DNA of 64,000 bases, taken from NCBI GenBank assembly GCA_963854835.1, contig OY978530.1, positions 5,724,001 to 5,788,000 of the forward strand. The letters are read 5' to 3'. This document shows, in pieces, positions 10,494 through 20,645 of the stretch (its first letter is position 1; each line of letters starts with the position of its first letter). Made by a program: the position numbers and the translations under genes. The stretch comes from Megamerina dolium (Eukaryota; Arthropoda; Insecta; Diptera; Megamerinidae). The notes under the pieces are model-generated. The model searched no databases. It was not told the origin of the DNA and was given only the letters and a program-made list of their open reading frames with translations.

Positions 10494-11554
10494 ATGGACC
10501 AAGTACTGCAGCAACTTGTAGCAGCAGTGGCGGAGTCGCAGAATGCGATCCGGACACTAGCCAACATTCAAGCGAATCAACTCGCCAACCCAGTCGCCGT
10601 CCGTGAAAGACAATTAAAGGAGATTGGGCATATGCAAACGTTTGATGGAAGTAGCAGCGTGACCTCATTTATACAAACGGTGGAGTATTATCTACAGCGC
10701 ATTGAAGATGCCCAACACAGAAGGGCCGCCGTCGCATCATTATACCTGGAAAAAATACAAGGAGAGGCGAAAGTAGCCATACTACATGTGGAAAACATCG
10801 ATAATTGGGAGGATATCAAAGCTACGATTTAAACCGAAGGCTACGATTTAAACCGAAGATAACACCGGAGGAGCTGTATCACCAAATAAGCACGATTAAA
10901 GTCAAATCAGTAAGTGAACTAAATTCTAAAATTCAATACTTCAAAAATACCGCAGACGAACTGCGTATATTTTACAGTGATGTAAATAATGTAGAGTTAA
11001 GCGGCATAGAGCCGTTGATTGTTAATACTGTAAAGAAAATTGCGCAAGGCACTCTGGCCTATGCCGTGCAGCGAATGTCAACATATGATGAAATAGTAAA
11101 AGAATTAAATGTAATGCCATTCGATGAGTATTGTATAAAAAAAGAATACAGAGTATTCGAAAACCGCGATGGACGCAAAACCGTACAAAAACCTTGGACA
11201 AATAAACCTAACCAAGAACCAACTCAAGCTAATAGTATTAACCAAAATCGTCAGAACCGATTTCCTAACCAATTCACAACTCAAACTAATAATACTAACC
11301 AAAATCGTCAGAACCGATTTCCTAACCAATTCACAACTCAAACTAATAATACTAACCAAATTCGTCGCAACCAATTCCATAATCAAGGTCGTAGCTCGGG
11401 CCAAACACGAAATTCACACATGAGTGTCGACACGCAAAGGTCGGGTCCGATCAATAATCCCCTCTATATGGAAGTAGAAACGGCCCAGGAGGACACAAAT
11501 GGTGATGAGGTAAATTTTTTAATATTGCCTCAAGAGCCGAACTCCCAATCGTGA
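10494..11554 (+). pseudogene. Errantivirus gag (capsid/nucleocapsid), one frameshift
   Basis: The start is the ATG at 10494 (MDQVLQQLVAAVAES). The frame reaches a stop at 10830-10832, while the frame open from 10805 continues to 11554, so the coding frame changes near 10825-10830. The region carries two near-identical 19-bp stretches (10821-10858), but these look native. The C-terminal third is Asn/Gln-rich with a 57-nt tandem unit (11219-11372) encoding repeats of NQNRQNRFPNQFTTQTNNT. No CCHC knuckle is visible, which is common in errantiviruses. The end of gag overlaps the pol frame by a few bases in the -1 frame. Confidence 0.85.
11219..11372 (+). repeat. 57-bp tandem repeat inside gag
   Basis: Two full units and a partial third, in frame (19 codons), almost identical in sequence. 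They encode a polar Asn/Gln/Arg-rich tail, possibly acting in RNA binding. Confidence 0.9.
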
Positions 11555-14500
11555 CTCTTTCCATAGGAAAGCAAAATATCAGGTGCTTGGTTGACACGGG
11601 TTCAACAACCAGCATCCTAAAACAAGGTACACTGAGGGAAAATTACCCACATTCAGCGATTCCAACAAAATGCTACTATAAAACCCTTAATGGGTTTACT
11701 GAAGTAAAGCATATAGTAACTACTCCCTTCCCGAACGAGTTCGGTTGTAAAGGAACCCTCCAATGGAAAGTCGTAGACTTCTCAAATAAAAATTTCTCTG
11801 GCATAATTGGACAAAATTTTTTAACGGCACTAAAAGCCAAAATAAATAGCGAACAAAAATTCGTTGAAATATTAGGTACAAAATTATATTTTGAGGAGTA
11901 TAATTACCCAAATGAAATTCAGAGCATTTGTACATTACAGCCGATGTACAATGACGATGTCAGCAAAAGTTTCAACCTAGATTCTCTCAATCCTGAGGAA
12001 AAACAAGCAACTTCAAAGCTGCTCACAGAATTCGAAGACCTTTTTTTTAAGGAGGGAGATACCCTCTCAGCAACAAACGAAGTTTGTCACGAAATAATTA
12101 CCACTACAGACAAACCTCTGTACTCGAAAATCTACAGGTACCCACAGGTTCACGAAATAGAAATTGATCGCCAAATAAAGGAAATGCTGGCACAAAACAT
12201 AATAAAAGAAAGTAATTCGCCCTACAACAGCCCACTGTGGATCGTCGAAAAGAAATTAGATAACTCGGGGATAAAAAAATACAGACTTGTCATGGATTAC
12301 CGTAAGCTAAACGAGTTTACAGTCGACGACAAGTACCCCATTCCAAATCTAAATTCTCTACTAGACAAACTCGGTAGGTCGCAATATTTTACCACCCTCG
12401 ATCTGGCAAAAGGGTTCCACCAGATACCAGTGAGAGAGGAAGACAGACCAAAAACGGCCTTTTCGACGCCATCAGGGCATTATGAATTTATTCGAATGCC
12501 ATTTGGCCTAAAAAACGCTCCGTCAACCTTCCAAAGGCTGATGAACAGAGTCCTCAAGGACCACATTAATAAAACCTGCGTAGTCTACATGGATGACATA
12601 CTCGTATTCAGTACATCCCTCCAGGAACACATGACTACCTTAAGAAATATTTTTCAAGTCCTGAGAAGGGCAAAACTTAAAATCCAAGTTGACAAATGCG
12701 ACTTTCTGAAGAAAGAAACGCAATTCCTAGGTCATGTCCTGACCACCAATGGAATTAAACCAAATCCAAATAAAGTCTCCACCATCCTGGGATTAAAGGT
12801 CCCAAAAAGTTCGAAACAAATCAAAGCCTTTTTGGGAATGACAGGTTTTTACAGAAAATTTATAAGGGATTACGCAAAAGTTGCGTTTCCAATGTCAAAA
12901 TATCTAAAGAAAGATCAAAAAATAAATACTAATGACCCAAATTATCTGGTAGCGTTTGAGAAATTGAAAGACCTAGTAACAAACTCACCCATATTAAGGT
13001 ACCCAAATTTTAACAAAAAATTTAAAATAACAACTGATGCAAGTAATTTCGCAATAGGAGCAGTCCTCTCTCAAGAAGGACATCCTATCGCCTATGCGTC
13101 CCGCACTCTTAGCAAACACGAATGTAATTATGCAACAATCGAGAAAGAACTACTAGCAATCGTATGGGCCGTAAAATATTTCAGGCCATATGTATTCGGC
13201 AGAGAGTTTGATCTCGAAAGCGATCACCAACCACTCAAGTGGCTTATGACGAAATACGCAGGAAAAGATATCAGCCCTAGACTCCAGAGATGGCTCATAA
13301 GTCTAGGAGAATACAATTTTTCGCTCGAATACATAAAAGGCAAAAATAATAATATTGCCGACTTTTTAAGCCGAATCAAACTCGACGAGATTAACCAGGG
13401 GGAAGATACTGGGGAAACAACTGAACATCAGAGAGTAGAGACAGGACAAGAAGCTGACGCCCCTGAGGAACACGATGATGCTTCAATAGAAGTGCAAACT
13501 GTTCACTCTCAGGAGGAGGACTTAGGATACAGTATACCAATCCTTGAGACAGTCGTCAATAGGTTCAAAACACAAATCATTGTAGTTGACGAAAAGCGAG
13601 ACCAAATAACTAACCATTTCGGAAACAAAAGAATTTTCATAGAAAAAAGAGACATAACCAACAACCTAGCCTTAAATATCCTACGAAGGGAGCTACAAAA
13701 AGGTAAAGTTGGGATTTATTCCTACCTTACCGACCATGAATACTACAAATTACAGAAAATAATAGAAGACGAATATGCGAGTAACCCCGATATCAAATTT
13801 GTAAAATGCACAAAGTTTGCGAAGGACATTGAATCTGAAAGTGAACTAAAAACCCAAATTGCCCTTTTTCATAAACACGAAAGTGGCCATTGCGGCATAG
13901 TAGCAACATATGAGAAGCTAAAATTTATCATATACAACCCAGATCTTAAAACACAAATTCATAAGATAATAAACAACTGCGATGTATGCAATGGCGGGAA
14001 GTATGACCGCAACCCGATCAGAAACAAATACAGCCTAACAGAAACTCCAAAAACAATTAACGAAATAATCCACATAGACACATATGTGAACAGCAAAGTA
14101 TCCTTTATTGTCTTTATTGACAAATTTTCAAAACAAGCAACCTGTATGCCATTGATGGATAGGAATACTAGGACTATAGCTGACAAAATTCAAGAATTCC
14201 TCACATTAAAAGGATAAAAAAGTTCGTATTTGATAACGAATAACCACAACCATAAGGGAATTCTTAGATCAGCAAGGCATAGAATACCATGCAACAAGAC
14301 CTAACAGTCATACGGGCAATAGTGACATAGAGAGATTCAATAATACATTAACAGAAAAGATCAGAACCCTTAACCTTGAGGAGAAACTTCCAATAACAAG
14401 TCAAATCAACAAGGCAGTTATGATTTATAATGACAGCTATCATAGCGCCATAAAATGCACACCATTGGAAGTACAAAACTTTAAAGTCGACCACAACACC

Positions 14501-14707
14501 ATTTACGAAAGATTAACTAAAATAAAAAGAAAGACTATAAAAAAAGCGAATGAGAAAAGGGAAACATATCAAGAAAACAGGCAACTAGGGTTCATAAAAA
14601 ACTATAGAAATGTAAGGCATAAGGAACAACCTAAATACAGAAAATCTAATCTTCAAAATATACACATATCTAATATAAAACGACCTTATAAATATACCAC
14701 TACTTAA
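11551..14707 (+). pseudogene. Errantivirus pol (protease, RT, RNase H, integrase), broken in integrase
   Basis: The pol frame overlaps the gag stop in the -1 frame, suggesting ribosomal frameshifting. From 11551 to 14217 it encodes an aspartic protease (CLVDTGSTTSIL), RT (KYRLVMDYRKLN, catalytic VVYMDDILVFS), RNase H (TTDASNFAIGAVLSQ, SDHQPLKWL) and the integrase zinc domain (HKHESGHCG with CDVCNGGKYD), reaching HIDTYVNSKVSF in the catalytic core. A stop lies at 14215-14217. The remainder of the core and the C-terminus follow in shifted frames and in the frame 14420-14707 (MIYNDSYHSAI onwards). RT and RNase H look intact; integrase is disrupted. Confidence 0.9.
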
Positions 14708-14713
14708 TTTCAG
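14704..14713 (+). promoter_or_regulatory. Candidate splice acceptor for env mRNA
   Basis: The motif ttaatttcag sits between the pol end and the env ATG at 14717. Errantivirus env is expressed from a spliced subgenomic RNA. This site is inferred from sequence and position only. Confidence 0.4.
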
Positions 14714-14716
14714 ACC

Positions 14717-16186
14717 TTGTGCATGCTACTTATTTTACTAACGGCAACCTCAACTATCGCTAATATGAACATACAACCCATCGTAGATGAATCTGGATTT
14801 ATTGAAATACAAACTGACAAAAAATCAATTGCAACAAAATCGGATTTGATAGTTCATCAAATAGATATTAACGAATTTTTTTCCATACTACAAGATGTAA
14901 AAACTAATTTAGTATCATTTCCAAGCAACCAAGCCAATTTTATAATAACCGAAGTAGAAACCTTAACAAGTAAACTTTTCACTCTCACACCAAAAAATCG
15001 TCAAAAACGAGGTTTGATTAATGCAGTGGGCCATGCCACCAAATACCTATTTGGAAACATGGACAGCACTGATCAAGAAGATATTTTGCACCACTTTAAT
15101 AAAATAGATACCAATCTTCACGACACCATTACTAACCTAAATCAACTAGTAAAAATTAATACACATTTTAACGCTTCAATACAATTAATAAAAAGTATAA
15201 TAACCAATGACCAGCATGAAATAGCTAACAGAATAGACAAGGTACATGACTCACTCAGACAGATTATAATACGGAATCAATATCATGAAAAATTACTACT
15301 ACTAAATATGTTGAGGAACAAAACTGACCACTTACAGGACTATATAACAACAGCCCAAAATGGGCTGGTCAACACAAACATACTAACGAAGGAAGAGATT
15401 GAAAATTATAATATAGATTTAAGAAATGTTCAATATTTAAGAGCAGCAATATTGGAGGACAATAAAGAAAAATTAATGATTGTTATTAAAATACCTAAAA
15501 CGTTTGTAAAAGTTCAATTAAAAATAATAATACCGATTGGAAATTCAAGGCAAAAAGAGATAGATGCAGATATGGAACGAATTTTTGTATACAATAATCA
15601 AACTTACACGTATAACAATGACAAATATATAAATGAATGTAAACTCTCAAAACATTGCACAATCTCAAAGACATGTAAACTACTAACTAAAACAAATGCA
15701 GAAATAGTGCAACTAGATGAACAAACTATTTTACTAAAAAATATGAAGGAAACGGAATTAATAAATAATTGTGAAACTCAAAATTTAACACTGACAGGAA
15801 ATTTTTTGACTCACTTTAACAATTGTACAATAGAAATATTAAACCAGTATTTTTCCAACTCAAAACACATATATTTGGATAGAATTATATTTCCAAAAGC
15901 AATAAAGAATGAGGTATTCAATGACACACTAACCTTGGAAGAAATAAAATTGAAAACTGTAGAAAATATCCAGGAAATAAGAGAATTGCATACCACTAAT
16001 AAAATAAATCTGACTCTAATAATTCTGGCAATAATGGCAATAGTAGTAGTAAGTGCTATAATAGCAATACTATGTACAACCACTAAAATTAAATTACCCA
16101 TTACAAAAATAAGAACCATACCCAGTATCGCTGACCTCTCACAACAATGGGAGCAAAAAAATAAAATGTTGAATATAGAATTGTAA
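14717..16186 (+). CDS. Errantivirus envelope (env) protein, open frame of 489 aa
   Basis: An uninterrupted frame starts two residues before a hydrophobic signal peptide (MLLILLTATSTIA). A furin-type site, RQKR, ends near residue 98 and is followed by a hydrophobic, Gly-containing stretch (GLINAVG) expected of a fusion peptide. A coiled-coil-rich region follows, with potential N-glycosylation sites (for example NNCT near residue 371 and NDTL). A transmembrane segment rich in Ile, Ala and Val lies near residues 435-460, before a short basic tail. This is the baculovirus F-like env architecture of insect errantiviruses. Being intact in a copy whose gag and pol are broken, it could in principle still be expressed if spliced; whether it is functional cannot be told from sequence. 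Confidence 0.85.
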   Translation: MCMLLILLTATSTIANMNIQPIVDESGFIEIQTDKKSIATKSDLIVHQIDINEFFSILQDVKTNLVSFPSNQANFIITEVETLTSKLFTLTPKNRQKRGLINAVGHATKYLFGNMDSTDQEDILHHFNKIDTNLHDTITNLNQLVKINTHFNASIQLIKSIITNDQHEIANRIDKVHDSLRQIIIRNQYHEKLLLLNMLRNKTDHLQDYITTAQNGLVNTNILTKEEIENYNIDLRNVQYLRAAILEDNKEKLMIVIKIPKTFVKVQLKIIIPIGNSRQKEIDADMERIFVYNNQTYTYNNDKYINECKLSKHCTISKTCKLLTKTNAEIVQLDEQTILLKNMKETELINNCETQNLTLTGNFLTHFNNCTIEILNQYFSNSKHIYLDRIIFPKAIKNEVFNDTLTLEEIKLKTVENIQEIRELHTTNKINLTLIILAIMAIVVVSAIIAILCTTTKIKLPITKIRTIPSIADLSQQWEQKNKMLNIEL

Positions 16187-16210
16187 ATTAAGGATCCAGG
16201 AGAATCCTTA

Positions 16211-16225
16211 CACAAAGGGGGGAGG
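16211..16225 (+). promoter_or_regulatory. Polypurine tract before 3' LTR
   Basis: A purine run (aaaggggggagg) lies directly before the 3' LTR start and is the usual primer for plus-strand synthesis. Confidence 0.8.
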
Positions 16226-16635
16226 AGTTACGTACCGTCACTCTGACCTCCATTCAGAATCGAATAATAATGATAAGGTTGACGACATTAACATTATTAT
16301 TCGAAAGTTCGTTGCACTAGCAACAAAGTAGCAGCTATCAAATGCTTCTGCTTCGTTGGCGGTGCAAAGAAATCTGAAACCAAGCAAAATATACTTAAAT
16401 AAACAAAACAACAAAAAGTAGTGCCGGCTTTAGTTTGATCGGCGTCAACGTCGCCAACGTTTCCGCCGTTTATGCTTAACCAGCACTAATAGTTTATAAG
16501 GCTTATTTCTTTATTTCAAAAATCATAAAAGTTAGTCTTAAGATTCATAGCGACAAAAGCGGTCGCATAATAAAATTCTGTTAAAATAAAAAAAACAGTT
16601 TTTTTATTTAAGCCTAAGCTTAATAATACATAACT
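16226..16635 (+). repeat. 3' LTR (410 bp)
   Basis: Same length as the 5' LTR and nearly identical. It is followed by the second CGCG target copy at 16636-16639. Confidence 0.95.
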
Positions 16636-18246
16636 CGCGCTCGTTCGATCGACAAGCTGGCAGTTGTGCGACTTTTACACACATAGCGACCACCTTGCTA
16701 TTTTGATGGAAGTCGGCAATCATAAGCAGATTCGAGGGGGCCTACAAAAAACACAAACCAGAGGGTGGAAAGTGGAAACGCTCGATGATGAAATTTTCAA
16801 ACTCATTATAGACGTGAACCCAGACTATTCAAACGACGTGGACCGACAGGCTGACAAAGTACGTAAGTAAAGCTTGCGACGCCGCCATGTGCAGGAAAAG
16901 ACACAATATGTTTAGAAAGCCCACGTACTGGTGGAATGAGGAGATTAATACATTAAGAAGTGAATGTCATAGAGCAAGACGTCTCTCCCAAAGAAGCCGG
17001 AGCATATAATACTACGTGAATGCTTCAAAAAGAAACGCAAGGAGTTTAAAAAGGCGATCAAAAGCAGCAAGTCCTCAAGCTTCAAAGAACTTTGTGAAAG
17101 GGTGGACGAGAACCCGTGGGGTGACACGCAGAAGATAGTGCTATCGAAGGTCAGAGGTGGTAGAGGTAAAGCACCAACCTGCTCTATCCTCTTAGCAAAG
17201 GTAGTAAAAACGCTTTTTCCGGCGAAAGACTTGCAACCGTATATGGTGATACCCCCAATAGAAGAAGCAGTGACAATCGACGAGTCGGAGATTATCTTAG
17301 CGGCGGAGAGATTCGGTAACGCAAAGGCGCCTGGACTTGATGGCATCCCGAATAAGGCGCTGAAGATCGCCATTAATCATAACACGAAGCCTTTTGCCGA
17401 GCTTTTTACGAGATGTTTGAACGAAGGTGTTTTCCCGAAAGTATGGAAAAAACAGCGCCTGGTTGAGCCAAACGCGTATCCTGCACTTTGCATGATTGAT
17501 ACGATGGCCAAAATATTGGAGCGGTTGATATGCACGCGTCTGGAACAACATCTAGAAAGGAAACCACCTGGTCTGTCCGAGAACCAATTTGGTTTCAGGA
17601 GACATCGGTCGACCATAGACGCAATTAGAAAATTGACGGACATTGCTGGCAAGGCCATAGAAGGCACTAGATGGATGCATGGCGATAAAAAATATTGTGC
17701 AGTAGTGACACTAGACGTACAAAATGCCTTCAACTCTGCAAACTGGCATCTTATTATGAGGGCATTGGAGGCAAAGGAAACACCGGCGTACCTAATGCGA
17801 ATAATAAATAGTTATCTGTCTGACAGACTACTGTTGTATGACATGGATGAAAGGCCCAAAAGCTACGTGGTGACGGGTGGAGTGTCGCAGGGCTCTGTAC
17901 TGGGCCCGCTACTGTGGAACGTGTTGTACGATGGGGTGGTAAACCTGCCATTGCCAAGTGAAGCCCAGATAATTAGTTACGCGGACGAAATTGCCGTGAC
18001 GATCGTTACGAAGGAACTCTCCCAAACACAAAGCATCTGCAGAGGAACAGCGTCGAAGATTAAGGATTGGCTCACGACGACAAAGCTTCAGCTTGCGGTA
18101 CAGAAAACAGAGGCAGTACTTATCACGAGCAGGAAAAAACTAAAAACAATCACCCTAAACATTGACGGCTACAACATTACCACACAATCTTCGCTGAGGT
18201 ATCCAGGTGTAATGATTGATGCGAGGCTCAACTTCAATGGGGGACA
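16636..18246 (+). pseudogene. R1-clade ORF2, endonuclease end and reverse transcriptase
   Basis: After the CGCG duplication the endonuclease resumes with LCDFYTHSDHLAILME (SDH box). Frame breaks lie near 16870 and 17000-17060 (WWNEEI and CHRARRLSQR in a shifted frame). RT is open from 17102: AKAPGLDGIPNKALK, a likely internal deletion at RLVEPNAYPALCMID, ENQFGFRRHRSTIDA, VVTLDVQNAFNSA (motif A), GVSQGSVLGPLLWN, then SYADEIAVTIV. The second catalytic Asp of YADD is Glu here (codon 17987-17989), which should abolish or strongly reduce polymerase activity. The frame is interrupted by a SINE at 18247. Confidence 0.85.
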
Positions 18247-18612
18247 AAAAATAAATAAATATGTGGCCACATAAAGCCCCAAAGGGCTCATTGGCCGAGC
18301 TTCTCTTCCATTACTGTTGTGCGTCTTAAATTTTGGACAGTATTAGAATGGACCTACTTATTTTAGCCGGTTCCGAACGGCAGAACACTTGTGACATCAC
18401 TTTTTCTGAGCTTTGTCACAGAGTTCTTTAAGAAGCTTTTTCATGGCAAGTTATTACTGTCGGAAGAATTGCCAATTGCTTGCCGACAGGTGGGTACCGT
18501 TCGAAAGAAAAATCTTATCGATATTAAATTTGTTATGCATCAGCCGGGGATTGAACCACCGACCTACAGATCAGAAGGCGAACACACTAACCACTGAGCT
18601 ACGGCACCCACT
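18247..18612 (-). mobile_element. tRNA-derived SINE, copy 2 (full length)
   Basis: On the minus strand it begins with a tRNA-like head (gggtgccgtagctcagtgg, then a box B-like ggttcaatccc), followed by the same body as copies 1 and 3, and ends in gggctttatgtgg and an ATTT-rich tail. It is flanked by the 14-bp duplication ttcaatgggggaca (18233-18246 and 18613-18626). It interrupts ORF2 of the R1-clade element. Confidence 0.92.
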
Positions 18613-19078
18613 TTCAATGGGGGACAGCCCTGCGTTAAAAAACATACGCGAAGAAGATGAAGACAGTTTTCAAGCTAAGCGCTATTAGAGTTACATGGGC
18701 TTTTAGGATAGTGTCACATGAATGTGCCGATATTATATCTGGCATTATGCCGCCAGGCATAAAGGCCTCAGAGTTAGGCAGAGTATACAACAGAACCAAA
18801 AGCCTGAATAGGCGAATAACGGCAACCGAACGGAAAAGGGAGAGACAGCCGTGCCTAGACGAATGGCAAAGTCAATGGGACACCGCGGGTAAAGGGAGGT
18901 GGACGCACAGGCTCATCATGAACGTACAAGCTTAGGTCGAAAGAAGACACGGAGAGACAGACTATTACCTCATGCAGTTCTTGACGGGCCATGGTTGTTT
19001 CAGAGAGTACCTGCACAGATTCGGTCATGATGACGCGACAGAATGCTCATTCTGCAACACTGTAGGCGAAAACGGGTA
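18613..19078 (+). pseudogene. R1-clade ORF2 C-terminal region
   Basis: ORF2 continues past the SINE. The open part at 18657-18935 shows SHECADIISGIMPPGIKASE, and a shifted frame continues with DYYLMQFLTGHGCF, YLHRFGHDDATECSFC, the Cys/His-rich C-terminal motif of this clade. It ends abruptly where the Tc1 element starts. The frame breaks near 18690 and 18935 show decay. Confidence 0.75.
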
Positions 19079-20643
19079 TAAAGCATTGCTGCGAAAATCT
19101 AAGTAAGCAGTTTTTTTGCAGTCTATCAGTAAGCACACACAATAACAAAAAATTTGTATTTGTCGCATAGATAACTGTAAATTCATCAAAAACTCAAAAA
19201 ATACGTTGGACAAAAGTTTAAATACAATACAAGAAAACACGTGTTTTTGCAATTTCTTTGGAAAAGTACCATTATATTTTTTTTGCTTTCTTCACTTACG
19301 CATATTTATTCAGTATTATTAGAGATTTCATCGTTGTCGGTAGACTTGAAAGCAAAATAATGGGCAAAGGAAAACAAATAGAGTCTGGTGTTAAAGATTT
19401 AATAATTAAACACTTTAAAGAAAGCAAATCCTACCGTGATATAGGAAAAATTTTGAATTTGTCCTGTGCAAGTGTGCAAAACGTAATAAGAAAATATAAA
19501 ACTTACAAAACAGTGGAAAATAGGCCCAGAACTGGTCGACCAAAAAAACTTTCTCGCCGAGATGTAAACCTTATCCTAAGAGAAGTGGACAAAAATCCAA
19601 AAATAAGTGCGCCAAAGTTAGCCGGTATTATTGCTGCGGTGTCAGGCAAACATGTTCACCCAAAAACCGTACAAAGAGCTTTACGGTATAACGGCTATCG
19701 AAGCAGAGTTCTACGTAAAAAACCGCTTATTTCTGAAAAAAATAGACAACTTCGTCTGGATTTTGCAAACAAGTACAAGGATATGGATGAGGACTTTTGG
19801 CGAAGAGTCTTATTCACAGATGAATCTAAATTTAATATTTTTGGCAGCGATGGTCGCGCAAAAATTTGGCGCAAGCCCGGCACAGCACTTCAAACCAAAA
19901 ATTTAATACCAACCGTTAAACATGGGGGCGGTAGTGTGATGGTTTGGGGAGCAATTGCAGCAGCTGGCGTGGGACACTTGGCTTTTATCGATGGAATAAT
20001 GGACAAACACATGTATAAAAGTATATTGGAACAAAATTTGCAGCCTTCTGTGGATAGCTTGGGTCTGGGAAGAAGTTGGATATTTCAACAAGACAACGAC
20101 CCTAAGCATACCGCGCATTTGGTGAAGGACTGGTTGCTGTATTATGCTCCACGTCAGCTCTGTAGTCCTCCCCAATCACCGGACTTAAACCCAATTGAAC
20201 ACGCTTGGGAATTATTGGACCGAAAAATCAATCGCGCAGCTTTAAAGAACAAAGAATCCCTTAAAGAGGCTCTGAAAAAGGCCTGGCCAGAAATCAGCAC
20301 ATCCGAAACAGAAAATTTGGTTCTGTCTATGCCACGTCGTCTGCAGGCAGTCATTGAAGCTCAAGGCGGACCTACCAAATATTAATTTAAGTTTAACGTT
20401 TTTTAATTAAGCTAAAATCAGCTAAAGAAAGAAAATTTTGTATTGTATTTAAACTTTTGTCCCATATTTTTTTAGTTTTTGATGAATTTTAAGTTATCTA
20501 TGAAAAAAAGTGAATTGTTTTGGTTTTCGATATTGGTCATTATTCAACTAAAAATAAACTGCATACTTACATTTGTGTTAAAATGCTTTATTTTTATTTA
20601 AAGCGATGTTTTATGGGTGTATTTAAACTTTAGTCCCTGACTG
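19079..20643 (+). mobile_element. Tc1-family DNA transposon with IR/DR ends, left end truncated
   Basis: The right end (to 20643, followed by TA) has an outer direct repeat gtatttaaactttagtccc (20619-20637) and an inner one differing at one base (20445-20463). The reverse complement of the right inverted repeat aligns with 19079-19230, including the inner repeat near 19208-19225. The outer 50 or so bases with the terminal CAGTCAGGGAC are missing on the left. Without that end the copy should not be able to jump, although its transposase frame is open. Confidence 0.88.
19360..20385 (+). CDS. Tc1-type transposase (DD34E), open frame of 341 aa
   Basis: I chose the ATG at 19360 (MGKGKQIESGV) because the paired helix-turn-helix domain typical of Tc1 starts there; the frame is open upstream to 19258, but that part is hydrophobic and unlike the family. 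Helix-turn-helix segments are SYRDIGKILNLSCASVQNV and the GRPKK linker, then the DDE core: LFTDESKFNIFG (first Asp), FQQDNDPKHTA (second Asp) and SPDLNPIEHAWELLD (Glu). The length matches the usual 340 or so residues and no stop is seen. The enzyme cuts and inserts its element at TA sites. Function may be intact even though this copy has lost its left end. Confidence 0.88.
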   Translation: MGKGKQIESGVKDLIIKHFKESKSYRDIGKILNLSCASVQNVIRKYKTYKTVENRPRTGRPKKLSRRDVNLILREVDKNPKISAPKLAGIIAAVSGKHVHPKTVQRALRYNGYRSRVLRKKPLISEKNRQLRLDFANKYKDMDEDFWRRVLFTDESKFNIFGSDGRAKIWRKPGTALQTKNLIPTVKHGGGSVMVWGAIAAAGVGHLAFIDGIMDKHMYKSILEQNLQPSVDSLGLGRSWIFQQDNDPKHTAHLVKDWLLYYAPRQLCSPPQSPDLNPIEHAWELLDRKINRAALKNKESLKEALKKAWPEISTSETENLVLSMPRRLQAVIEAQGGPTKY

Positions 20644-20645
20644 TA

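Larger units (their letters stand above)
9862..16635 (+). mobile_element. Ty3/gypsy errantivirus-type LTR element with env (6.77 kb)
   Basis: Two 410-bp LTRs (9862-10271 and 16226-16635) begin AGTTAC and end TAACT, flanked by a CGCG duplication (9858-9861 and 16636-16639). A tRNA-Ser-type primer site follows the left LTR, and a purine tract precedes the right LTR. Inside are gag, pol (protease, RT, RNase H, integrase) and env, the order of 17.6/297/yoyo-like errantiviruses. Only about two LTR differences are visible (near 10073-10080), so the insertion is recent. Gag and the integrase region carry frame breaks, while env is uninterrupted. It sits in the endonuclease frame of the R1-clade element. 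Confidence 0.93.
7540..19078 (+). mobile_element. R1-clade non-LTR retrotransposon (second family), with nested inserts
   Basis: A long plus-strand element: GC-richer leader (about 7560-8100), ORF1 (8104-9385), then ORF2, cut first by an LTR element (9862-16635) inside the endonuclease and again by a SINE (18247-18612) after the RT. ORF2 finishes in a C-terminal region with HRFGHDDATECSFC. The 3' end is lost where a Tc1 element begins near 19079. Both inserts have target duplications and the ORF2 frame resumes after each, so the parts belong to one original copy. The endonuclease and RT style fits the R1 clade (TRAS/Waldo-like); the 5' boundary is approximate. Confidence 0.8.

Noticed and set aside
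10821..10858. 19-bp tandem duplication as the cause of the gag frameshift
   Set aside because: The two stretches read sensibly in the downstream frame, so they seem native; the shift is more likely a single-base change in the T-run.
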